Shown piece by piece: positions 52,625-63,749 of a DNA stretch of 64,000 bases. Position numbers and translations under genes: made by a program. The DNA comes from Pomphorhynchus laevis (taxonomy: Eukaryota > Acanthocephala > Palaeacanthocephala > Echinorhynchida > Pomphorhynchidae). The notes beneath the pieces are model-generated. The model was not told where the DNA came from, did no database searches, and worked only from the letters and a program-made list of their open reading frames with translations. The stretch lies in the NCBI GenBank assembly GCA_012934845.2, contig WNNJ02002689.1, positions 1-64,000 of the forward strand, read 5' to 3'. The first letter of the stretch is position 1; each line of letters starts with the position of its first letter.

Positions 52625-53180
52625 TCAGTTTTATTTTCTACGCTGTTTGATTAGTAAAAGTCAGGATCTATGCTAGTAGAATAGCAGTAGTGGAGTAAGC
52701 TGTGGCGGACAGATGTTCTAGCCAAAGAATCTGCTGTATATATGTAATAGATTCTAGTCGCTGGACGTCTTGCTTTTACTGATGAGGTCAAATAAGATTG
52801 AAATTGGTCTGAAAGATGACTGTCAGCTCTAGAATCTATTGCATGCTATTCTCATATCTAGTAGCACAGTTTTGAATGAATTGTTTGTCTCAAATATAGA
52901 ACAGATCACTATGTGGGTAATCAGGGTGCCGTCGGCTTGCTTTAATCCATATAGAAAATACATAAAATATCAATAGTTCATTGAACTATTGATATTAAGC
53001 AAAAGCCTATCTAAATTCTTCCGTAGTTTAAAATATTCTAGAAACTACATTTTAATTTTCTACACTATTTAAATAGCAAAATACTGGATATATATGCTAA
53101 AACAATAGCTGTAGTGGATAAACTGTAGGGGATATATGTTCTAGCCACGGAGAATCTGCTGTATATATGTAATAGATTCT
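52625..53180 (+). repeat. Hammerhead repeat RZ-D, tandem copies (425-bp offset)
   Basis: Two direct copies: 52630-52765 and 53048-53180 share TTTTCTACNCTNTTT, GATATATGTTCTAGCCA-like and CTGCTGTATATATGTAATAG / ATTCTAGTCGCT. The CTGCTGTATATATG block is 425 bases apart. Only the first copy continues into the ribozyme; the second is cut by a CR1-like LINE at about 53185. AATATCAATAGTTCATTGAA and its complement form a hairpin at 52966-52998. Confidence 0.7.
52765..52830 (+). ncRNA. Hammerhead ribozyme, RZ-D
   Basis: CUGAUGA 52779-52785 and GAAA 52800-52803, both intact. Stem I CUUUUA (52773-52778) with UGAAAG (52810-52815), six pairs, one wobble. Stem II GGUC/GAUU around AAAUAA (two pairs plus two wobbles). 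Stem III segment AUUGGU is short and self-complementary through U-G pairs. GUC at 52807-52809, cleavage expected after 52809. Confidence 0.7.
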
Positions 53181-53184
53181 AGTC

Positions 53185-54540
53185 GCTCAGAAAAGCGTTA
53201 ATAGAGATAAGAAGATAACCAAGATATAGTAGCAGAAGAAAATGCATAGTTGTGGAGAAGTCGATGTAGTAGGATGGAATGTTCAAGAATGTCAACTGTA
53301 GAAGAAATGCTAAGCAAGTTAGAGAAACTGTGTGGCATGCCAACTCAGTAAAGTTTTGATATAGATAAGCATATTGTAAGAGAACAAAGAGTTTGGTCGA
53401 GGAGATATATATGTTAACCTTGTTTAACTCAAGCGGAATGCAGCAAAGAATTAAAGGAGGGATTCTTAAGAAATGATCGAACTATGACGGACTTCCAATA
53501 AGTAGGGAAATAGTTATTACGAATCGAGGAGTTAAACATTGATGTTAGGACAGGAGTAAGTTGAATGACCAAAGATTTAGGTACAGAAGTAAGAAGATCA
53601 TCAATAGGATATGTTTTGCTTTGTAAAGATAAAAGCATACGAGAAACCTCGTCGATAAATACAGGAAGAAGGTTAAAGAGTTCAGGCAGACGTAGAACCA
53701 GCAAACAAGACGAGATAGGAAAAATTGATACCTATTATAATTGAATCAATTTTTGGGTGAAGATAAATAGAAAATTTATGTGGAACTAGAGTACCAACAG
53801 AGGTAGAACGCAACAGTATAGTGTGGATAGTATTCCATTTAGATGTTAAACTCGAGGTATATAGAATGTTGTTCTTCAAAAAAAGCAAATATTTACTCCG
53901 GAAGAGGAAGCGGTGAGATCTACGAAGTGCTTAATAATTGCTGCGAATATCAATGGGGATATAAATGGGAGAACTCTTCATGATTCAAAGTTAGATTATA
54001 AACGAACTACGTAGAAGACACTTCAAACGCCTACAGTCACAATCAAACTATGATGCATATTTCGTTCGATGGGGAGTAAATAGTTGACATGGAAGAATAT
54101 TGTCGAGTAGACAGATAGTCCTGACGTTGGAAAATGAAAGATGAGGTCATAAAAGGAGATACAAGTATAATATAACGAAAATAAGAAAGATCGATACGTT
54201 TTCATTGTCCATGGATAATAGGTGACGCAGAGAAAGATGAACGTGGAATATGAAGAAATAAGATGGCAAGAAAATGGTCGGATAGACCGGTATCCATTTG
54301 GGAATAACGACAGAAGAAGATAGGTTGTTAGGAGCAGCGATTAAATTAAGAACACCACCAAAAGTGTGAATATGGATAAGTTTGGGTAGCAAAGGAATGA
54401 TAGAATAGTGACAATCGTGAAAAGCGGGGATAAGTTTTTGGGTATCAGGAAGCAAAGGACGGTCCAAAGGATGTTGATATCGCTTAGTAAAAGAGTATAA
54501 GTAGAGAAAAGCGAGATTTGTGAGAGCCGATCAGATACTT
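53185..54540 (-). mobile_element. CR1-like LINE, copy 2 (endonuclease end to RT palm start)
   Basis: Same organisation as 3480-5600 but cut before the catalytic box. 54467-54147 carries the end of the endonuclease (VLNLIAAPNNLSSSVVIP), 53704-53429 the start of the RT (LPELFNLLPVFIDEVSRMLL and SSIRNNYFPTYWKSVIVRSF, the FPxxWKxAxVxP motif), then FNKVNIYL and SATISWLSSYLY. Broken in several frames. It ends directly against repeat RZ-D. Confidence 0.75.
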
Positions 54541-54559
54541 CCGCAAAGGAAGAATTATA

Positions 54560-56280
54560 TGATGAGCTAAAACGATATATAATAAATAACTAATAATAAA
54601 TAATTAATAAATAATATCAATAATAATTTTTATTAATAAATATTGCTTATTCCATAATACACACAAATGTTAGATAATATATTAATATTTCGAATTAAGA
54701 AACAAATCCCATTAATAAAAGAGTAAATTGCATAAAAACCTCAAAAGAATAAAAAGTTGCATAAATAACGCCAAATCATAATAAGAGATAATTCCCATAA
54801 TCGAGACAAATCCCGTATGCGAAAAAAAGACAAATTCTCTGAATAAATTGATTAATTACACTAATAAAGATATCATTCACAAATTCAATAAGACAAATTC
54901 AACAAATTGATATATTATATTAATAAAATCAAATCTCATAAATAAAAACAAATTCTATTAAAATATCGAATCCTGTTAATAAATTTACAAATTCCATTAA
55001 AAAAGAGGCATCTCGTAAATAATTGTTTTCAACCATTAATAAAGCTAAATCAAAAAATAGAATAATTTGTTGATACTTTTGTTAATACTTTTGTTGATAT
55101 AAAGTGGAGTTAATATTTTTATGCCATATTTTAAATGACTATCTTGTTGAAGCTGCAAGAACGTATTCTAAGTGTCGATTGCCAATAACTCTCAAGAGTT
55201 AATAATTCCAATATACTCTCAAGAGTGTATATTTGTTATTAATCAACTTTAAATCTTGATAATAATTTATTTTGTTTCGTGATTATTTTTTTGAATTTCA
55301 CATCAACTCAATGATTTAAATTTGTCAACTGACCGTTTATCCGGATACATTTTGTGCTACGTGTAGTAGAGAACGATATCCACTCCAATTGCACCAATAG
55401 TGTTAGACTAGTATAAATTATCCGTACTCAATAATAATAACTCTTAACTTTATAATTCGCAATGTCCCTATTCAAATGCCGTTTCGGCATTTGAATAGAT
55501 TGCTCGAAGGAGCAATCTATCGATATGAGTTGAAGGTTGCACACAGTAAAGTTAATGTCGTGATGGGGCATTACAAAGATACTTAATACAGATGAAAAAG
55601 ACTTTCATCTGTATTATGGGAATTTATTTGTCAGTATTTATTAGGTTTCCTTTGGACTTTCATCTGTATTATGGTAATCTTCTCGGGCTAGGAGAAGATT
55701 AGCCCGAGAAGAGAATATTCGATAGATGTCAGTATTTATGGGGTTTCCTTTGTAAGCATTCTCGGTATTGAGCAGTTTTCACAATTTCGTACTATCGTAT
55801 TTTGAAAATTTACAAGTATCAGTTATCGGATAGTTATCAGAAAACGTATCTTTGTCTTTATTATGATCGTTTCGAATCCGGTGTCGTGGATATCCAGCTA
55901 GATCAAGAGTAGATACTGTAAATTCGAGGTCGTCGCTCAATTTAATTGTAGGACGTGTCAGGTTAGCGTTAATTATATGCGCTTTCTTTGTCGACTTAGC
56001 ATTTCAAATCAATTTCAAAGGTTGTGAACCCAAGCAAGTTCACTGGTTGTCAACAACTTTGGTATTCTGGTTGACATCAAATGGATTTCCAATTGTGCTA
56101 TCAATTTAGAGAGATATTTGAGAGATCTTTCAAAGATCTCTGAGTAAATTATAAAGTATATTTATAATTTATTAAATAAATTCGCAGGGTTATTCCGGTT
56201 CCTGCAAATTGTCCTAGAGTGTCCTAAATTGATTCTAGAGTAGGTTAAAACTGTTCGGATTTTTTGGAGATAGTTTCTAA
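54560..56280. other. AT-rich region with several small hairpins
   Basis: 54580-55050 repeats ACAAAT(T/C)C.(A/T)TAA-like blocks. Hairpins: TATTCAAATGCCG-TTT-CGGCATTTGAATA (55470-55500), GATTGCTC/GAGCAATC, CTTCTCGGGCTA/TAGCCCGAGAAG (55678-55712), GAGAGATCTTTC/AAAGATCTCT near 56120. GACTTTCATCTGTATTATGG occurs twice (55600, 55652). No gene recognised. Confidence 0.55.
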
Positions 56281-56284
56281 TCAA

Positions 56285-56900
56285 TTACCACCTGAACCCG
56301 AGAACGAGTTGGATGCTCTTAACTAAGGCGTATAGTTCCTTTTCGATTGAAAAAATTAAAATCACGAAAGACGAAAAGGTTTTCAAATAAAACCCAGCAG
56401 GTCCAGATTGTTGGGAGATGACAGCTTTAATTGCATAATATGATGCATCTATTTCTACAGTGAAGCTTGTATCAAAATAATTGAGCCAGGTACGATTCAA
56501 TAGATCGAGACTCGAATACCAGCAAAGACACGCAAGATGCCAACATCTAATGGTAACTCGTCGGTTCACAACGATTTCATTTGTTTTGAAAATTTCGGGA
56601 GCAATTTGGCGTAATTAGAGAACAGTGCAAAAATGTACCGCATTTATTTTTTTCTCTTACGGAACTTTAACATTGTTTTAATACCTTAAATCGTTTACTG
56701 TTGGGACGTTTTGTGGTGTTGGCAATTTCTTATCCGAATAGTTTTAGCTCGAAAGGAACATTTCTCATTGTTCAACGTGATGTTATATATTCTCGATGCT
56801 AGAGTGAATATTCGTTTTTTTTTCTTCAGAAAAACGAGGGAACCACATTTTATTGGCTTCAACGAAAAAACAAGCAGTCCAGGGAAATTTCTTTGCATAT
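56285..56900 (-). mobile_element. Ty3/Gypsy LTR-retrotransposon pol fossil
   Basis: The minus strand encodes the end of the reverse transcriptase (ASRIYNITLNNEKCSFRAKT, the LNxxKCxF motif) and then the start of the RNase H domain (FTVEIDASYYAIKAVISQQS, FSIEKELYALVKSIQL). Order and spacing fit Ty3/Gypsy pol. No long terminal repeats, gag, protease or integrase seen nearby. A short, broken internal fossil of an old insertion. Confidence 0.75.
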
Positions 56901-57959
56901 TTTAATGCAATTAAATTAAATTAATTAATTTAAATTAAATGTGTTAATTCCCGGCAATAGCAATACCGTAAAGTATACGAAATTAGACATTGATTGAGAA
57001 TTCGATTTACATTTGCATAACTTCTTGACCTCTAAAATCTATTCTTACATCACAAAGACGGCAATTTGGAATTATATGCATTTCAGATGTATTCACTTAC
57101 CAGTAATGAACTTTAGTCATATTATTTTATTATTTTACATATTATTTTATATTTTAAGATTGTAATTTGGAGAAATTATATTAGTTAATTAAACCTTCTT
57201 ATTTTGTATCATATAAAAATTTTAAAATAAAAATTTTAATATTAAGATTTCCATGATTTAGATTTATAAGGGGTGCGAAATAATACTTAATTTTTATTAA
57301 TTGATTAATAGATAATATGCACTGTCAAAATTTTCGCTATACAATTTTTTTACTATACAAATTTAAAGAAGTTATTACCTTGATCTTAAGATTAAATCTT
57401 AAGATTATCTATAATTTAGATTTATATAAAATTAGAATTTAAAATAAAAAACAAAGCATATTAAACAAATACATTTAAATCTATGATATTTCGTTACTCA
57501 TTAAATTAATATATTCATTTTTAGTAGCCGTTGCGATTAAAATGAAGTTTTTTTAATATGAAAATGGAGAAAGAATGTCGTCTGAGATTAGAAATATGAG
57601 AAGGCAAGTGAGGATTGATAGAGGCCAAACGTACGAATGTAACCAGGTAATTAGTTCCATAATTACTATGATCCACGACTTAAAATTAAAAGAAATAGAA
57701 GAAATACATTGGAGTTTGTGATAAAGAAATTGATGGTAAATGGTCGAGAGAGAAAAAGATATAAGTTAGAGAGTTATAAGCAAGAGAGTTAATTAAACGA
57801 AAGATACGAGTAAGTAAACGAAAGTTATTACGTTGGAAGATATTGGACTAAATGAAATTGGTCAGAATGAAGATCAATGTTTCAGTGAATATGGAAATTA
57901 ACAGGCAAAGTTTGAGAAAAATATACGATTTGTAGCGTAGGTTGTACATCACTAGATGC
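56901..57959. other. AT-rich DNA without recognised gene
   Basis: No family-like frame. 57540-57950 is purine-rich on the plus strand (GAGAAAGA, GAGAGTTA) with TGCCTTCTC..ATTTCTAATCTC on the minus strand; this composition resembles LINE 3' ends in the window, but no motif confirms it. Confidence 0.45.
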
Positions 57960-58222
57960 GGCCGTATATTAATCTAGTGACATGGATTGTTACTTGTGTT
58001 TTGTTACTGTCAAAAAATGTGTACGAGTAACAGCTTTTTGTGCGAGTCGGAGCTTCAAAGCTCCTACAAAAATACTGCAGCATTCAATGTTTTTGGAGCA
58101 AATTCTCAAGAAAAAGGTATTGTAACTTCTTCGTCGTCATTACTCGATCCGCAGGTTAGTAAATTTGTTGTAAATTCTGATTCTGACTCGGGGGAACTCC
58201 CCCGATACCGAAACAAAATAAT

Positions 58223-58915
58223 TTGGTAATCACAGCGTTAAAGCCTATAGAAAGGCATATACTATTTACAGTATTTCTCAGGAATTTTGTACATGACTAC
58301 TCTGGGAGAGTAGTCTTTAACTCGGTTAGAAACTATGAAAATCAAGTGAAAGTCGCATTTGCTTCCTCTGCCTTAATGGAAGCATACGAAGTATTTTCCA
58401 AGCAAAAACTCTCCCACATAGGAACTTTATTACTTAAGCCTATTCAGGCAACATTAAAGATATCGAACTACCCTCTCCATTTAGAAGATGATGATTTGGT
58501 CTTTCTACGGAAGACCTTAAAACTACACTCTATCAGAGAGGTAAAATCTAAGACTAAAGACATACTACAGTTAGCCTTCTGCACAGCTGATTTAGACAAC
58601 GCTCAGTTGCTTTCAAAGGCTGCTACTAACCCCTTTTTGGGCTATAACATTCGATTCACCCTGGTTGATCAATACTCCTACACATTCCCACACTGCAACT
58701 CATGCCACAGTTGGGGGCACTGGGCCTCCTCCTGTTCACGCGAAAAATCATGCGGTGTTTGTGGTCTGTCCACATGTATCGCTATGTCTAAGGGGAGAGG
58801 TGTGTACCCCCAGCTTGCATTAATTGCGGAGGAGACCACCCCGCGTGGTCCCGTCGATGTAGAGTCTTTAAAGATTACAAGAAAAAATACTCTGATTCTT
58901 CCACTCCTATTGTAA
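58223..58915 (+). pseudogene. Jockey-like LINE ORF1 (gag-like RNA-binding protein)
   Basis: 230 codons. LLLKPIQATLKISNYPLHLE is the conserved central region shared with the 13.9 kb copy, followed by FTLVDQYSYTFPHCNSCHSW and the CCHC knuckle C-NS-C-HSWG-H-WASS-C. A second cysteine pair (CGVCGLSTC) follows. The segment before it (57987-58229, frame with SDSDSGELP) is the likely N-terminus, separated by one frameshift at about 58205. The last 50 codons after the second knuckle have lost homology through another shift. Confidence 0.8.
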
Positions 58916-59319
58916 AAAGCTTCGCATCAATTGCTGCGCCTTCGGACAGGATGTCCAACTCGGACATTATATACTTAATAGATAACAATAAAAAAGTTAT
59001 ACTAACACAGATACAGCAAATGATAGCCCCTCTTGGCGGCGTTCCTTGGATCAGCCTCGGTTCCGCTACAGCAAGAGATGGTGATGCAGAAATCGAAGAA
59101 ACACGGTGCCTCGGCACATACAGTCCCCCACCTGAGGATGGGGAAATTGCTGAAAGAGAAGGCCTCGAAGGGAAATGAAGATGTTACACTAGGGGTTCCG
59201 ACCCTGGGTGAGGCTAGTGGTGGAATGGGCAACCTTCCCGCACCTAGCTCTGTCAAGGTTGGCTTCCCCGTCTAACTCATCTAACACAATAGTGAGTAAG
59301 CCAAAGCCTTTTTCACTGA

Positions 59320-60020
59320 ATATCCTTCAGTGGAATTCGTGAGGTGCTTCTGCGCTTAGCCTTTTATTTGGTAGAAATGCAGATGTTATAGTCGTTCAGG
59401 AGACGTGGTCTATCCGTATCCCCCAGGACATTACTCGATTTATCCCTCAGCATATATACACCCACTTCACTCCGTATATAACCCCTCCCCACTCATCTTC
59501 ATCTCAAGGTCTTTTAAACCTAGTTAAATGCTCCTTAAGATCTTCCCTCCTTCTTAACTATTCTCGTCTTGCCATATCCTGTTTAGCTATATCACTTCAT
59601 AAGAACGGTAAACGCATCAGCATTGCCAATATTTATATACGGCCAGGAGAAATTCACAAGAACCGTGAACTCCTGGATCGTATATTGGGTAGTGGCTATG
59701 ACATGTTACTTGGTGACTTTAACGACAGAACTGGTCGTTGGATTAATGCAGCAAACCGCAGAGCCAGGAACGACTATCTTATTCACAAACCACCATCCCC
59801 TATCTTTCATTGCTCAAATACTAATTCGCTCCTCGACATATTACTGCTACATAAGTGGTTGTTGAAACCCTTTTGTACTGAGCAGTCACGCCAGCAACAG
59901 ACCACCTCTCATGACCTAATTCGTGGGCAGTTAGCGGAAGATACGTTGCTTAGAAGAAGGCTCCAATTTGATCCTATCAGGGTGGCCTTTTTTCAGGCAG
60001 CTATCCAACTCTTCCCCTGA
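59320..60020 (+). pseudogene. Jockey-like LINE ORF2, APE endonuclease
   Basis: Frames read ILQWNS (start of the APE domain), ADVIVVQETW (catalytic E), ISIANIYIRPG, MLLGDFNDRTGRWIN (catalytic DFN), SLLDILLLHKW and TTSHDLIRGQL in place of the SDHxxI box. The last part, 59685-60020, is open for 111 codons. This nuclease nicks the target DNA to prime reverse transcription. Confidence 0.75.
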
Positions 60021-60656
60021 ATTAGGAATGAGAGTTTGACCGAATTTAATACTACCTCTCTTCGCAAGCTACCGCAATACTATCGACTACCTATAAAGGT
60101 CGCATATACAATCCCACTCCAACAAAACTCAAAGTCCTAGCTAAAATGCTACACCTTCCTAATCTCTCTGTTTCCGCCAGACAAGCCTTCCCGAATGAAT
60201 ACTGTAGCACTAGATATAGGACCCAGCTGAATATGAATAAGGCAAGCATTTCTCGCATTAACCCTTCTAAGTCTTCATTCTGGAAGATATTCAAGAAGGA
60301 GAAGTTTGTCTGTTAGAAGGATAGAGCAGTAAGTTGGATTGGTAGAATATGCCTTGAGAAAGTTTTGAAGGAGTCGCAATCCCTACACAATTATGGAGCC
60401 ACTCAATCACCCAACCAATCCAGCCTTGGTGTGACTTCAGGAGTAGAGACTTATCTGTTACAGATATCCTTAACTCCTGGTGGCCACTCTCGGACACCTC
60501 CAGAACCCATTCGCCGCTCTCCACTCGTGTCTGTCAGCTTTTGACAGACCGTCAGAGAAAGGAAATTGCCATGATAATGCTATTAGCCTCCCCGTCCGAC
60601 ATTGCTAGCATCAATATTAGCCGGAGAGAATTTTTACCTGTAAAGGAGTCGATTAC

Positions 60657-61145
60657 ATGTCCCAAAGATCTGCGACTTATCTCAATTCAAAACTCCATCA
60701 TCTTCATTTACTAAAAGCGCCTGCGCGTACAATTCGCGACCATCTAAGTAGGCAAAATTTAATCCCACCAGGTTTTCATGGGAACGTAAAATATCGCTCG
60801 GTCCATTCAGCAATAGGTGAAGTGCAACTGTTTTGTCAAGATAACAGTCATCAGCTTGCTGTGGCTGTCTTTCTTGATTTTTCTGCTGCATTTGACCACA
60901 TTTCCATTCCTTTTGTAATCACTTCTCTCAGGTCCCTCGGGTTGCCTGCGAGAATTGTTAACATGGTGAAAATATTGCTATACACCAAGCGATTATTCTA
61001 TGAAGACAACCCTGATGCACGTCAGTTCTTCCCTATTACGGGTGTGCCTCAAGGCTTCCCACTTTCTCTAATCTTATATCTTGCTGCCTCTATTGAACTT
61101 TACAAAAAAATTCAAATGCGATTAACATCTTGTGGTATATGCTGA
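60657..61145 (+). pseudogene. Jockey-like LINE ORF2, RT fingers-palm
   Basis: 162 codons. HLSRQNLIPPGFHGNVKYRS is the QxGFRxxxST position, LAVAVFLDFSAAFDHISIPF holds motif A with its catalytic aspartate, and FPITGVPQGFPLSLILYLAAS is the GVPQGS-LSP motif. The catalytic VYADDTTALFSG follows in another frame at 61132-61350. One frameshift lies between them, and a stop-rich linker separates this frame from the endonuclease. Confidence 0.82.
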
Positions 61146-61499
61146 TGATACCACAGCTCTGTTCTCTGGACGCAGGTGCAAAGATGAAGTATCTGACATC
61201 TGCCGTTTCTTTACAAGATTAAAAGATCAACTGCCCATTTCCAACCTTGTTTTTAACTCCTCCAAATCGCAAATGGTTGTCTTTCATGGCGCCCTGCGAC
61301 AAAGAAAAAACTTAAGAGATTATCACTATCAGCTCTATCTTCCGTCCTGACTAATCAACCACTCCCTACCTTCACAAATCGAGTAAAATACCTGGAGTTC
61401 ACCATTACGATGAACTGGTCAGCTAAAGTTGACCTGGATTGACTTAAACGCATCCTGAAGAGAGCTAGATGGGCCCTGGAACGGGCCCAACATCTGTCA

Positions 61500-61802
61500 T
61501 TGAAAGAGAAAACCCAAGTGCGTCTATGGGGTACTTGGGCTATCTCGGGATTAGTCTTCTTTTCAAGAGGACGTCCCCCAGAACAAAGACTAAGGTTTCT
61601 CAAGCTCCTCGTCTCGCGTTTACCCAGCATAGTCCGCACCGACTGGACTCTTCGGGGGGGGGGTGAAAGACCCCGGGTGGTTCAGTCGCAAGGCGGCGTG
61701 TTGGACTGGTTTGAGGCTCAGATCCAGCTGGACAAGAGGCATGAAGATTTGAAGATTCGAAGAAGACTCCATTTGCGACTGGTTCAACTAACTTTTTCAT
61801 GA
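61500..61802 (+). pseudogene. Jockey-like LINE ORF2, C-terminal tail
   Basis: 100 codons open to a TGA: GTWAISGLVFFSRGRPPEQR and LRFLKLLVSRLPSIVRTDWT, then a glycine run from a poly-G tract, then QSQGGVLDWFEAQIQLDKRH. Present in the 13.4 and 13.9 kb copies in the same form, including the G/C run, which marks the family's 3' end. Confidence 0.75.
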
Positions 61803-61876
61803 CCTTTTGATGCATATATCTTTTTAGTTGTTGTACTACACTGACACTTTTTTATTTAAGAAAATCTTATTATTAG

Positions 61877-62260
61877 TTGTGTTTTGAACTCACCTGTTTA
61901 TTTTACATTCCCTATAAAGACTTAGAAAGTAGCTTTTACGACCACATCACGGAATTAGGAAAGTATCGAGTGATTTTCTGTTACTCAAAATGCTACTGGT
62001 TCAACATATTAAAAAACCCTACTTGCGTGACAGGAACGTATGTACTCGATTTGGTATTTCCAAAGTGTTTGAAAGACGTCTCAGATGTTCAAAATGACGC
62101 ACTAACGGCAATAGCGATATCTGTGTCTTCTCTATGCGACTGTCAGTATTCAACAGGGCCTCTCAAAACTTTAATTTTAAAAAACTTCGTTGGGTAGGTG
62201 TTGATGCTATTCAACTTGTTGTAAACTTCAAAAAGGGCATATAGGATAGTCTTCATGTTC
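61877..62260 (+). pseudogene. Possible LINE endonuclease C-terminal fragment
   Basis: 106 codons open, with NPTCVTGTYVLDLVFPKCLKD, similar to the PTRxxxxxLLDLVF segment that precedes the last catalytic motif in CR1- and related APE-type endonucleases. No second motif confirms it. Lies just downstream of the Jockey-like LINE and could be the flank into which it inserted. Confidence 0.4.
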
Positions 62261-62360
62261 ACTTCGGTTCGAAGAGAGTTTCTTTTCGTTTTCACTTAAT
62301 TTTGTATATATAATACGGGAATAAAATTTTGATGTAGCATCGATAAACAAATAGCTTCTT

Positions 62361-62400
62361 GTTCCAATATTTCGACTTTCTAGCGAAGTCATTGTCAAGG
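62361..62400 (-). ncRNA. Hammerhead-like stem at the Penelope 3' end
   Basis: Minus strand: CAAU, then GACUU-CGCUAGA-AAGUC (five pairs), then GAAA-U-AUUG. The stem followed directly by GAAA, enclosed by CAAU/AUUG, mirrors stem II, GAAA and stem I of a hammerhead, but CUGAUGA is not recognisable (AAUGA at most). Possibly a decayed ribozyme. Confidence 0.35.
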
Positions 62401-62407
62401 ATGTCAT

Positions 62408-62767
62408 CTAGAAAAAATTTACAATCAGTACAATAAAAACTACAAAATAAAAAATTAAAGTATATTTGTAGAGTTTTAGTTCTCGTCCAAATTCATTGAA
62501 TTTTATATTTATTAATGGACGATAAATTCGAATGAGGAGAGCTTTCACCAGTCTTACTTCGTATGTACTATTGCATTTGTAAAGTATTTTAAAATTCTTT
62601 ATCATCTCGTCTAATGCAACAACTCCTCCACTATGTTGGACTTCTAGATGTTTCTGGATCGCACTACTCTTATACTTATGCTGTTTGATACGATCCAACA
62701 ATTTACAACTTGTGTAACCTATATAAGCGGTGTTACAGCCAGCTTTTTTGCATGAATATTGATACAC
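62408..62767 (-). pseudogene. Penelope GIY-YIG endonuclease domain
   Basis: 119 codons. YQYSCKKAGCNTAYIGYTSC contains the CX-type cysteine pair and the AYIG half of the GIY-YIG motif; KLLDRIKQHKYKSSAIQKHL follows with the R and H of the second motif; YEVRLVKALLIRIYRPLINI carries the glutamate-bearing EVRLxEALxIxxxxPxLN motif (E and final N region). All main catalytic positions seem present. This single-strand nicking domain is specific to Penelope-like elements. Confidence 0.88.
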
Positions 62768-63417
62768 GACGTTATGAGTGTTTTTGGAGTGGTTCTCTTC
62801 CTCAACGAAACCATGGATCCTAAACGATGAGGTCGGAAAAACCCTCTAATATCCAGATTCGAATTTTGATTCATACAACGAATATGTTGATGACATATAT
62901 GCGTCAACGATATAACGTCGTTTGTAAGATTTCGAACCGAATCGCTTTCATAATACACTATGACTTTGTTGTGGGATATTGCACTTGTCTGCGTTGTATT
63001 ACCTGTTCGCATAATTTTATCTATAATTGCGTCAACTTTTGATAGTGGGTAATTAGAATTCACTTGAGATTGTTTAATATAAACTATTTCCTTTTCAAGA
63101 GATTGTGTGTTGCTTGAATAGAGAATTGCTCGGTGAATGAGGTTTTTTACAACGGCAGCTTTATACTTAAAGGGCGTAAAGGACGAAAAATCGGTGTATA
63201 CGCCTTTGTCAGTTGGTTTACGGTATACACTCGTCGACATTGGCTGGTCTGGCATCATGGATATGGTTACATCCAAAAAATTTAAATTATCTTTTTCCAG
63301 GTATTCATGCGTGAATTTGAGTTTGGAATTTGAATGGAGCATTTCGATGAATGTATGTACGTCATTGATCATCGTCTTCGAGATCTGTGAGGAAATTGGT
63401 AATCTTAACTGAGGCAA
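62719..63417 (-). pseudogene. Penelope-like RT, thumb and linker
   Basis: 232 codons: FIEMLHSNSKLKFTHEYLEK then LNFLDVTISMM, TSVYRKPTDKGVYTDFSSFT, PFKYKAAVVKNLIHRAILYS. FLDVxI-xxxTxVYRKPTxTxxYLxFxSxHPxxxK is the signature following the YxDD box in Penelope RTs. The C-terminal segment LRKRTTPKTLITSCINIHAK belongs to the linker before the endonuclease. The catalytic box is not in this copy. Confidence 0.85.
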
Positions 63418-63749
63418 ATAACGGCTTAATATAATCCTTCTGAACTCAAATCGATTATCATCAAAAAAAATTATATTGTCTGGATAGATTCCCCGTCGAA
63501 AAGTCAGTGATTATATGTCTGTGAATTTTCTAGCAGATTCATATATTATACTGTCCACAACGAACTGTAACACTATGTTAACATAATCCTCGACTTTAAG
63601 AGAAATGTTGATGTTGATTTCTATAACATTGTTTAGTTTTTAATGTTGAGGAGGTTATGTAACTTATATATTATTAGCACAAAAAAATTCTACTAACCTT
63701 ATTTTCCTGCATTTAAACATTTAATAATAAGGAATTTCTTATTCCACCT
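63418..63749. other. No recognised gene
   Basis: Sequence 5' of the truncated Penelope-like copy (minus sense) and before the Jockey-like fragment. Nothing identified. Confidence 0.45.

Larger units (their letters stand above)
57960..61830 (+). mobile_element. Jockey-like LINE, longest copy
   Basis: Structure: ORF1 (about 57987-58915) with a zinc knuckle, ORF2 endonuclease (about 59320-60020), linker, RT palm (60657-61145), catalytic box (61132-61170), thumb and C-terminal tail to 61802. Several stops and frameshifts break ORF2, so this copy is inactive, but all domains are represented. At least five further copies lie at 13.43, 13.9, 33.7, 34.3, 39.8 and 63.75 kb, in both orientations. Replicates by target-primed reverse transcription. 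Confidence 0.88.
62340..63417 (-). mobile_element. Penelope-like element, 3' part (RT thumb and GIY-YIG endonuclease)
   Basis: Order on the minus strand: 63417-62719 RT thumb and linker, 62767-62408 endonuclease, then a short 3' region with a structured motif (62361-62400). This RT-GIY-YIG order defines canonical Penelope-like elements. The catalytic palm is absent, so the copy is 5'-truncated. Such elements are the class in which hammerhead ribozymes were found in terminal repeats, which makes it relevant to the RZ repeats in this window. Confidence 0.88.

Noticed and set aside
58875-59275. Overlapping frames of 75-84 codons on both strands around 59.1 kb as genes
   Set aside because: They lie in the GC-richer junction between ORF1 and ORF2 of the Jockey-like LINE and shadow one another; none shows a family motif.
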